Source: Prevotella sp. (GTDB taxonomy: Bacteria; Bacteroidota; Bacteroidia; Bacteroidales; Bacteroidaceae). Taken from it: a stretch of DNA of 64,000 nt. Below the pieces are notes generated by a model. It was not told the origin of the DNA and did not search any database. It saw only the letters and a program-made list of their open reading frames with translations. Positions 58,183 to 64,000 of this stretch are shown here, piece after piece (position 1 is the stretch's first letter; every line of letters starts with the position of its first letter). Location: assembly GCA_017469955.1 (NCBI GenBank), contig JAFUFJ010000005.1, positions 124,001 to 188,000 on the forward strand, given 5' to 3'. The translations under genes were made by a program, and so were the position numbers.

Positions 58183-59961
58183 ATGAAGAAAGCGATACAG
58201 TTTAGTCTTGTTTACCGAGACATGTGGCAGAGCTCGGGTAAGTTTCAGCCACGCAAAGACCAGTTGGAGCGCATAGCTCCAGTAATTATCGAGATGGGAT
58301 GTTTCAGTCGTGTTGAGACAAACGGCGGTGCTTTCGAGCAGGTTTGCCTGCTTGCCGGCGAGAATCCCAACGAGGCAGTTCGCGCTTTTTGCAAACCTTT
58401 CAATGAAGTAGGCATCAAGACCCACATGCTGGACCGCGGTCTGAATGCCCTTCGTATGTATCCCGTTCCCGACGATGTCCGTGCCTTGATGTACAAGGTC
58501 AAGCATGCTCAAGGCGTAGACATCCCACGTATCTTCGACGGTTTGAACGATGTCCGCAACATCATTCCTTCTATCAAGTGGGCCAAAGAGGCAGGCATGA
58601 CGCCCCAGGGAACGCTTTGTATCACCACTTCTCCCGTACACACCTTGGACTATTACATGAGCATTGCCGACCAGCTGATTGAGGCAGGTGCCGAAGAAAT
58701 ATGCCTGAAAGACATGGCAGGCATCGGCCAACCAGCCTTTCTTGGCAAGCTGACCAGGATGATCAAGACGAAGTATCCTGACATACTCATCCAGTATCAT
58801 GGCCATTCAGGGCCAGGACTCTCGATGGCATCCATCCTCGAAGTGTGCGAGAATGGTGCAGACATCATCGACACTGCCATCGAGCCTTTATCATGGGGTA
58901 AGGTACATCCGGACATCATTTCCGTGCAGTCGATGCTCAAGAACGAGGGCTTTGATGTGCCTGAAGTCAATATGTCGGCCTACATGAAGGCTCGCTCTCT
59001 CACTCAAGAATTCATAGATGAATGGCTTGGATATTTTATCAATCCTGGCAATAAACACATGTCAAGTCTGCTGCTTGGATGTGGCCTTCCCGGGGGCATG
59101 ATGGGCTCGATGATGGCCGATTTAGGTGGCATTCAAGGGACTATTAACAACATCCGCAAGAAGAAAGATCTCGAGCCTTTGTCGACAGACGACATGCTTG
59201 TGGCGCTCTTCAACGAGGTAGAATACGTGTGGCCCCGCGTGGGTTATCCGCCATTGGTGACGCCTTTCTCCCAGTATGTGAAGAACATTGCCCTGATGAA
59301 CCTTCTGACTATGGAGCAGGGCAAGGGCCGTTTCGTGATGATGGACGAGGCCATGTGGGGCATGATTCTCGGCAAGAGCGGAAAAGTTCCCGGCGAGTTG
59401 GCTCCCGAGATTGTGGAACTTGCCCAGAAGCAAGGGCGCGAGTTTACCGATGCCGACCCACATACGCTGCTGCCAAATGCCCTTGACGACTTCCGCAAGG
59501 AGATGGATGAAAACGGTTGGGACTATGGAAAGGACGACGAAGAACTCTGGGAACTGGGCATGCATCCTGAGCAATACCGCAATTACAAGAGCGGACAGGC
59601 CAAGAAAAACTTCCTTTCCGACCTGCAGAAAGCTAAGGATGCTGCCCTTGGAACGACCCTTTCGCCGGCCGAGCTGGCTGCGTTCAAACATGCCAAAGCC
59701 GATGCCATCGTCGCACCAGTCAAGGGACAAGTCATCTGGGAGTTTGGTGCTGACGGCGAAGCTGAGCCAACAGTCGAGCCCTATATCGGCAAGGAATACG
59801 CCGAGGGCGACCTGCTTTGCCACATACAAGCACCGTGGAATGAGTTCGTCGAAGTGAAGGCTGCTCTCGGAGGAAAGCTTGTAGAGATCAACGCCAAGCG
59901 CGGAGACAAGGTGCAGAAGGGCGACGTGATTGCCTACATTGAAAGACCTTCGGCCGAATGA
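58183..59961 (+). CDS. Oxaloacetate decarboxylase alpha / pyruvate carboxylase B-like carboxyltransferase with altered biotinyl domain
   Basis: 592 residues from ATG at 58183. TIM-barrel carboxyltransferase with metal ligands Asp13 (SLVYRDMWQSS, in place of the usual TLRDxHQS), carbamylated-Lys candidate Lys176 (CLKDMAG) and YHGHSGPG (His206, His208), then the PYC-OADA conserved domain (about 300-470) with VGYPPLVTPFSQYVKNIALMN. The C-terminal barrel-sandwich (about 512-590) looks like a biotinyl/lipoyl domain, but where biotin carriers have AMKM it reads QAPWNEFVE: the biotinylated lysine is absent. It must therefore use another biotin carrier or do something else. The HD gene overlaps its stop by 4 bp. 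Confidence 0.88.
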   Translation: MKKAIQFSLVYRDMWQSSGKFQPRKDQLERIAPVIIEMGCFSRVETNGGAFEQVCLLAGENPNEAVRAFCKPFNEVGIKTHMLDRGLNALRMYPVPDDVRALMYKVKHAQGVDIPRIFDGLNDVRNIIPSIKWAKEAGMTPQGTLCITTSPVHTLDYYMSIADQLIEAGAEEICLKDMAGIGQPAFLGKLTRMIKTKYPDILIQYHGHSGPGLSMASILEVCENGADIIDTAIEPLSWGKVHPDIISVQSMLKNEGFDVPEVNMSAYMKARSLTQEFIDEWLGYFINPGNKHMSSLLLGCGLPGGMMGSMMADLGGIQGTINNIRKKKDLEPLSTDDMLVALFNEVEYVWPRVGYPPLVTPFSQYVKNIALMNLLTMEQGKGRFVMMDEAMWGMILGKSGKVPGELAPEIVELAQKQGREFTDADPHTLLPNALDDFRKEMDENGWDYGKDDEELWELGMHPEQYRNYKSGQAKKNFLSDLQKAKDAALGTTLSPAELAAFKHAKADAIVAPVKGQVIWEFGADGEAEPTVEPYIGKEYAEGDLLCHIQAPWNEFVEVKAALGGKLVEINAKRGDKVQKGDVIAYIERPSAE

Positions 59962-60542
59962 TCGACTACGTTTCCGTCATCAAGCGCTACTACAAGGAGG
60001 ATACGCCCCTATGGGATATCCTCCTTCATCATAGCCGTCAAGTGGCCGGAAGGGCGCTGTCCATATGCGACCGTCATCCCGAATGGCAGCTTGACCGGCA
60101 GTTCATCGAGGCCGCATCCATGCTCCACGACATCGGCATCACGCGCTGCGATGCGCCGGGAATCGCGTGTTTCGGCACCGAACCCTACATCCGTCACGGG
60201 CTGTTGGGTGGCGAAATGCTCCGACAACTGCCCCTCGAGCCGGCCATCACCGAGCCCTTTGCGCGCATTTGCGAGCGACATACGGGAGCAGGAATCACCA
60301 CCGACGAGATTCGCCTTCAGCACCTTCCCCTGCCTGAACGCGACCTGCAGCCCGAGACTTTAGCCGAGCAACTGGTGTGCTATGCCGACAAGTTCTATTC
60401 AAAATCGCACCTCGAACGCGAGAAAACCATCGACGAAGCGGCCCGCAGCCTTCGCAAGTTCGGCGAAGAAGGCGTAGTGCGGTTTCTCAGGTGGGCAGCC
60501 CTCTTCGAAGACTATCAGGCACCTTCCGGGGCTCAGCAGTGA
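59958..60542 (+). CDS. HD-domain hydrolase
   Basis: A 194-residue soluble HD protein. Metal-binding residues in order: HHSRQVAGRAL (His24 or 25), SMLHDIGITRCDAPG (His57-Asp58), IRHGLLGGEML (His80) and ICERHTGAG (His108). Similar single-domain HD proteins hydrolyse phosphate monoesters or nucleotides. The ATG lies within the last codon of the carboxyltransferase gene (ATGA), so translation is coupled. No metabolic link between the two is known to me. Confidence 0.88.
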   Translation: MIDYVSVIKRYYKEDTPLWDILLHHSRQVAGRALSICDRHPEWQLDRQFIEAASMLHDIGITRCDAPGIACFGTEPYIRHGLLGGEMLRQLPLEPAITEPFARICERHTGAGITTDEIRLQHLPLPERDLQPETLAEQLVCYADKFYSKSHLEREKTIDEAARSLRKFGEEGVVRFLRWAALFEDYQAPSGAQQ

Positions 60543-60575
60543 GCCTTCACGGCGACCATGCTGCGACCTGCCGGC

Positions 60576-60685
60576 GAGAAAGCTAAGAGTTCATCCCGAG
60601 AAGTCATAGCTTTCTGGCCCATAAACCTATCCTTTCTCACCCTGAACCCATAGACTTCTCACCCTGAATCCTTAGCTTTCTCGGC
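60576..60685. repeat. 22-bp repeat array, type 1, 5 units
   Basis: Units start at 60576, 60598, 60620, 60642 and 60664 with pairs GAAAGCT/AGAGTTC, GAAGTCA/AGCTTTC, TAAACCT/TCCTTTC, GAACCCA/AGACTTC and GAATCCT/AGCTTTC. It lies between the convergent HD and trpB2 genes, just before a strong terminator. Confidence 0.92.
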
Positions 60686-60739
60686 ACGACTCCTCAGGAG
60701 AAACGCCGGCATGGCTGCCCTCCGAGCTCCAGAAACATG

Positions 60740-60790
60740 GGAAAGGCCAGCCTGAACACGCTGTCAGGCTGGCCTTTCCTATTTGGTTTT
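60740..60790. terminator. Bidirectional terminator between HD and trpB2 genes
   Basis: Perfect 16-bp stem (60740-60755 with 60764-60779; starts GGAAAGGCCAGCC) and an 8-nt loop, followed on the plus strand by TATTTGGTTTT. Confidence 0.85.
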
Positions 60791-60822
60791 CAACCGGTTG
60801 CCTTCTTGTTTCCCCAGAGGAA

Positions 60823-62193
60823 TTACAGCACTTTGGGAAGATTTTCGATGTTCTTCTCTATCTCTTCGTCGCTGATGCTGTAGTTCTGCAGGTCGCCATT
60901 CAGATATTGATCGTAGGCCGTCATGTCGATCAGTCCATGACCCGAGAGGTTGAAGAGGATGACCTTCTGCTCGCCAGTCTGCCTGCACTTCTCGGCCTCG
61001 CGGATGGTTGCAGCGATGGCATGGCAGCTTTCCGGTGCCGGAATGATGCCCTCTGTGCGTGCGAAAAGCATGCCTGCTTGGAAAGTTTCGAGCTGAGGTA
61101 TGTCGACACCTCTCATCAGTCCGTCCTTGATCAGCTGGCTAACGATCACACCCGCACCGTGATATCTCAGTCCGCCTGCATGGATATTAGCCGGCTTGAA
61201 GTCATGTCCAAGGGTGAACATCGGCAGCAAAGGCGTGTAGCCTGCTTCGTCTCCAAAGTCGTATTCAAACTTGCCTCTGGTCAGCTTTGGGCAGCTTTCT
61301 GGCTCAGCAGCGATAAACTCCGTATGCTTCTCCCCCGTGAAATTGTGGCGCATAAAGGGGAAAGCAAGGCCTCCGAAGTTGCTTCCTCCGCCGAAACATG
61401 CTATCACTGTGTCGGGATATTCGCCAGCCTTCTCCATCTGTTTCTCGGCCTCCAAGCCTATGATTGTCTGATGAAGCGACACGTGATTGAGCACCGATCC
61501 GAGCGTGTATTTGCAGTTAGGCGTGGTTGTTGCCAGCTCAATCGCCTCGGAAATGGCCGTACCAAGTGAGCCAGAATGACGCGGATCGCGGGTGATGATG
61601 TCCTTTCCTGCACGGGTCGACATGGAGGGAGAACCTTCTACTGTGGCGCCAAACGTGCGCATGATGCTCGAGCGATAAGGCTTTTGCTGCATCGATATCT
61701 TCACCTGATAGACAGCTGCTTCCAGCCCGTATACACTGGCTGCATACGACAAAGCGGCACCCCACTGGCCCGCGCCCGTCTCGGTTGTCACGTTCGTAGT
61801 GCCTTCTTGCTTGGCATAATAGCACTGGGGCAGGGCCGAATTGATCTTGTGTGAGCCCAGCGGATTGACCGATTCGTTCTTGAAATAGATATGTGCCGGC
61901 GTGCCAAGAGCCTCCTCTAAGGCATAGGCCCTTACGAGAGGCGTGGAGCGATAGTACCGATACTTCTCCTGAACCTCCTCGGGTATGGGTATCCAGGCAT
62001 GCTCCTGGTCGAGTTCTTGCTTTGCACACTCGGTCGGAAAGATGTGGGACAAGTCTTCCCACGACAAGGGTTGACGGGTTGCAGGATGAATGGGCATCAT
62101 GGGCTTGTTGGGCATTTCGGCCTGGATGTTATACCACTCTCTTGGCAACTCACTCTCTTCAAGGATGAATTTCTTTTGTCTGCTCATAGTCAT
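60823..62193 (-). CDS. TrpB2-type tryptophan synthase beta-like PLP enzyme
   Basis: About 456 residues from ATG at 62193 (MTMSRQKKFILEESELP); the next ATG at 62187 is also possible. PLP lysine in NPLGSHKINSALPQCYYAK, substrate block TETGAGQWGAALSYAA, phosphate loop ACFGGGSNFGGLAFPF and the C-terminal NLSGHGLIDM. The long N-terminal extension (PMMPIHPATRQPL) and overall length are those of the TrpB2 subgroup, which can make tryptophan from indole and serine but is usually unlinked to trpA, as here. A -7 element is at 62230-62223 (minus). Confidence 0.94.
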   Translation of the reverse strand: MTMSRQKKFILEESELPREWYNIQAEMPNKPMMPIHPATRQPLSWEDLSHIFPTECAKQELDQEHAWIPIPEEVQEKYRYYRSTPLVRAYALEEALGTPAHIYFKNESVNPLGSHKINSALPQCYYAKQEGTTNVTTETGAGQWGAALSYAASVYGLEAAVYQVKISMQQKPYRSSIMRTFGATVEGSPSMSTRAGKDIITRDPRHSGSLGTAISEAIELATTTPNCKYTLGSVLNHVSLHQTIIGLEAEKQMEKAGEYPDTVIACFGGGSNFGGLAFPFMRHNFTGEKHTEFIAAEPESCPKLTRGKFEYDFGDEAGYTPLLPMFTLGHDFKPANIHAGGLRYHGAGVIVSQLIKDGLMRGVDIPQLETFQAGMLFARTEGIIPAPESCHAIAATIREAEKCRQTGEQKVILFNLSGHGLIDMTAYDQYLNGDLQNYSISDEEIEKNIENLPKVL

Positions 62194-62222
62194 TCGGTTT
62201 AAAATAAAAGATTCTCCATCTG

Positions 62223-62230
62223 CAAAAGTA
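62223..62230 (-). promoter_or_regulatory. Promoter -7 element of trpB2
   Basis: TACTTTTG followed by GCAGA on the minus strand, 30 bp before the ATG at 62193. Confidence 0.6.
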
Positions 62231-62294
62231 CTCAGAAAAACCGACAAACATCATTATTTTCCTGCATATTTTTTGCAGGATATGCAGAAATACT

Positions 62295-62302
62295 TAACTT
62301 TG
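62295..62302 (+). promoter_or_regulatory. Promoter -7 element of the small membrane protein-symporter operon
   Basis: TAACTTTG followed by CAC, 20 bp before the ATG at 62323; divergent from trpB2. Confidence 0.65.
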
Positions 62303-62322
62303 CACATGAAAGTTGAATAGAT

Positions 62323-62817
62323 ATGAAGAAAGAAAGTATATTTTCCATCCTGAGCAGTGCGCTGACGATTCTTTTGGGTGGCGTCGCAGGACTGTTGTCG
62401 TTGCTGGGCGGATATGCCGTCAGCCTGTTTCTCAAACGCGACGAAGCCGACTATCCCATGGAAGCCTTCAGGCGGGAAAAGGCATCGCCGACGGTCGGCC
62501 AGCTTGTCTCCAAATACGGTGAACCCGACGATGTCATCATGGTGAATGCCACCCTTGGCAACGAGGCCACGGGCGTCATACTGGTCTATTCGGCGCAAAA
62601 ATTCTTCATCATCAACGGCAACAAGGTCAAGAACGACGAGATTTCAAGCGTTACTTTCAACAACACGGCCACGCCATATGTGGCCGGAGAATACCAGATT
62701 GTGGTAAACACCACGCTCAGAGACCTGCCCTATCTCTACATGAATGCAGGGCCTGATGCCTCCTATGCGAAAGACATCATGGCCTCAATCGAGAAGTATC
62801 TGCCCCAGACCCGATGA
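62323..62817 (+). CDS. Hypothetical membrane-anchored protein upstream of the symporter
   Basis: A 164-residue protein with one or two hydrophobic segments at the N-terminus (about 8-36, LSSALTILLGGVAGLLSLLGGYAVSLFL) and a soluble beta-rich remainder (about 50-164) with AVGQLV-like TVGQLVSKYGEPDDVIMVN, VYSAQKFFIINGNKVKNDEISSV and a final helix YAKDIMASIEKYLPQTR. I recognise no family. It is coupled to the symporter by a 4-bp overlap, so it may be an accessory protein of that transporter. Confidence 0.78.
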   Translation: MKKESIFSILSSALTILLGGVAGLLSLLGGYAVSLFLKRDEADYPMEAFRREKASPTVGQLVSKYGEPDDVIMVNATLGNEATGVILVYSAQKFFIINGNKVKNDEISSVTFNNTATPYVAGEYQIVVNTTLRDLPYLYMNAGPDASYAKDIMASIEKYLPQTR

Positions 62818-64000
62818 CCATCCTGCTCACCATTCTCGGCTATTTTGCCGTACTTCTGCTGTTCAGCAGGCTGACAACCCGCAAGTCTGACAACGAGACT
62901 TTCTATCGGGCCAACCGCCGAAGCCCATGGTATATGGTGGCTTTCGGCATGGTCGGGGCCAGCATCTCTGGCGTAACGTTTGTTTCCGTGCCGGGAATGG
63001 CCGTCAAAACCGACATGACCTACATGCAGACCTGTCTGGGATTCATCCTCGGATATCTGGCTGTTGCGTTCGTGCTGCTGCCCGTCTATTACCGTCTAAA
63101 CCTCACAACCATCTACACCTACCTGCTCGAACGCCTCGGCAGGCGTTCGTATAAGACGGGAGCTTGCTTCTTTCTCTTGTCGAAGATGACGGGAGCTGCC
63201 GTGCGCTTCTTTGTCGTGTGCTTCATTCTTCAGCGCTTTGTCCTCGACGCCGCGGGCATCCCTTTCTGGGTGACAGTGCCCCTAATGGTGCTGCTTATCT
63301 GGCTCTACACCCGGCGAGGGGGCATCAAGACGCTCGTCTGGACTGACTCTTTCCAGACGCTTTGCATGTTTACGGCCCTCATATTGATCATCTATAAAGT
63401 GGTCGGAGCATTAGACATGACCGTCGCAGAGGCCGTCAAAGCCGTGGCCAACGACGAGCATAGCCGCATGTTTGTCTTCGGAGACTGGGTGAGCAGGCAG
63501 AACTTTCTGAAGATGTTTCTTTCAGGCATCTTCATCACAATCGTCATGACTGGCCTCGATCAAGACATGATGCAAAAGAATATGACCTGCCGAAACTTGC
63601 GCGATGCCCAGAAAGACATGTGCACCTACGGGCTGGCTTTTGCCCCTGCCAACCTGCTTTTCCTCTCGTTAGGGGTGCTCCTGATGATGCTTGCACGTCG
63701 AGAGGGATTGCCCATTCCGGCCTCGGGTGACGAGCTGTTGCCTATGTTTGCAGCCACGGGAGCCTTAGGAAAAGAAGTGGTAGTGCTGTTCACTATCGGC
63801 ATCGTGGCAGCCTCTTTCTCGTCGGCCGACTCTGCCTTGACGTCGTTGACCACCAGCTGGTGTGTCGACATCTGCGAGCGTCCCGACGATGAACGCCTGC
63901 GCCGACGCTCGCACATCGGCATGGCTGTCGTCTTCACGCTGTTCATCTTAGCCTTCAGAATGGTCAATTCGACCAGCGTCATCGATGCCATCTATATCCT
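62814..64000 (+). CDS. Sodium:solute symporter (SSS family), 3' end beyond the window
   Basis: The first 395 codons of an SSS-family carrier; the stop lies beyond 64000. About ten hydrophobic helices are visible. Landmarks: FYRANRRSPWYMVAFGMVGASISGVTFVSVPG (helix 1 region with the GASISG motif), LPVYYRLNLTTIYTYLLERLG, FFLLSKMTGAAVRF, GGIKTLVWTDSFQTLCMF, GLDQDMMQKNMTCRN and ASFSSADSALTSLTTSW with the Na2-site Ser/Thr. Related carriers transport sialic acid, sugars, proline or pantothenate; the substrate cannot be read here. The ATG overlaps the stop of the small membrane protein. Confidence 0.95.
   Translation, partial: MTILLTILGYFAVLLLFSRLTTRKSDNETFYRANRRSPWYMVAFGMVGASISGVTFVSVPGMAVKTDMTYMQTCLGFILGYLAVAFVLLPVYYRLNLTTIYTYLLERLGRRSYKTGACFFLLSKMTGAAVRFFVVCFILQRFVLDAAGIPFWVTVPLMVLLIWLYTRRGGIKTLVWTDSFQTLCMFTALILIIYKVVGALDMTVAEAVKAVANDEHSRMFVFGDWVSRQNFLKMFLSGIFITIVMTGLDQDMMQKNMTCRNLRDAQKDMCTYGLAFAPANLLFLSLGVLLMMLARREGLPIPASGDELLPMFAATGALGKEVVVLFTIGIVAASFSSADSALTSLTTSWCVDICERPDDERLRRRSHIGMAVVFTLFILAFRMVNSTSVIDAIYI

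Noticed and set aside
1-64000. tRNA, rRNA, insertion sequence, prophage or integrase genes
   Set aside because: None was recognised on either strand; apart from the short repeat arrays no mobile element signature such as transposase motifs was found.

Overview
The window reads as a chromosome segment of a Bacteroidales bacterium, most likely of the Prevotella group. Reasons: SusC/SusD pairs, lipoprotein signals of the Bacteroidetes type, the Bacteroidetes promoter -7 element TAnnTTTG in front of many genes, weak Shine-Dalgarno sites, and typical single-copy genes (efp, rpmH, ackA-pta, recG, a TrpB2-type gene). No rRNA or tRNA gene was seen.

Region 1 (1-21044, all on the minus strand) is a beta-mannan/galactomannan utilisation locus. 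In the direction of transcription it holds an AraC-type regulator, a lipoprotein GH26 mannanase, a three-repeat exported protein, SusC, SusD, an IPT-domain surface glycan-binding lipoprotein, a two-repeat exported protein, a GH36 alpha-galactosidase, a second GH26, a GH130 mannosylglucose phosphorylase, a GPH sugar symporter, a mannobiose/cellobiose 2-epimerase, and a GH92 alpha-mannosidase cut by the window start. Mannan would be cut outside, imported through SusCD, debranched by GH36, trimmed to mannobiose by GH26, moved inward by the GPH carrier, epimerised to mannosyl-glucose and phosphorolysed. Three promoters of this locus share one architecture: a 21-bp-spaced direct repeat (TGACACT type) exactly 22 bp from a TAnnTTTG element. 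This fits activation by the local AraC protein.

Region 2 (21478-34266) is housekeeping: NigD-like lipoprotein and acyltransferase, M18 aminopeptidase, the PASTA-RluD-Ddl cluster, rpmH, efp, a GT2 transferase, radC, two HEAT-like genes, a MIP18 protein and an LpxH-like phosphoesterase. Region 3 (34335-42449) has an SGNH esterase, ackA/pta, a long rod-shaped RNA that looks like 6S RNA, an acyltransferase, and a GH13 amylase-GH53 galactanase pair. Region 4 (42782-50069, minus) is nadK, an MsbA-like ABC exporter and a MacAB-like exporter. Region 5 (50261-64000) has a DJ-1 protein, ispD-recG, an M23/LysM peptidase, two glycosyltransferases, a probable small RNA with a strong terminator, an oxaloacetate decarboxylase-like carboxyltransferase with an HD protein, trpB2, and the start of a sodium:solute symporter.

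The most unusual signal is not a gene. Fifteen intergenic sites hold tandem arrays quantised in 22 bp. Every unit is an imperfect palindrome made of two half-sites, and the half-sites are drawn from a small vocabulary and combined apparently freely. Longer 66- and 88-bp repeats in two further-looking sites are exact multiples of the same 22 bp and carry promoter -7 elements. I know of no named element that matches this.
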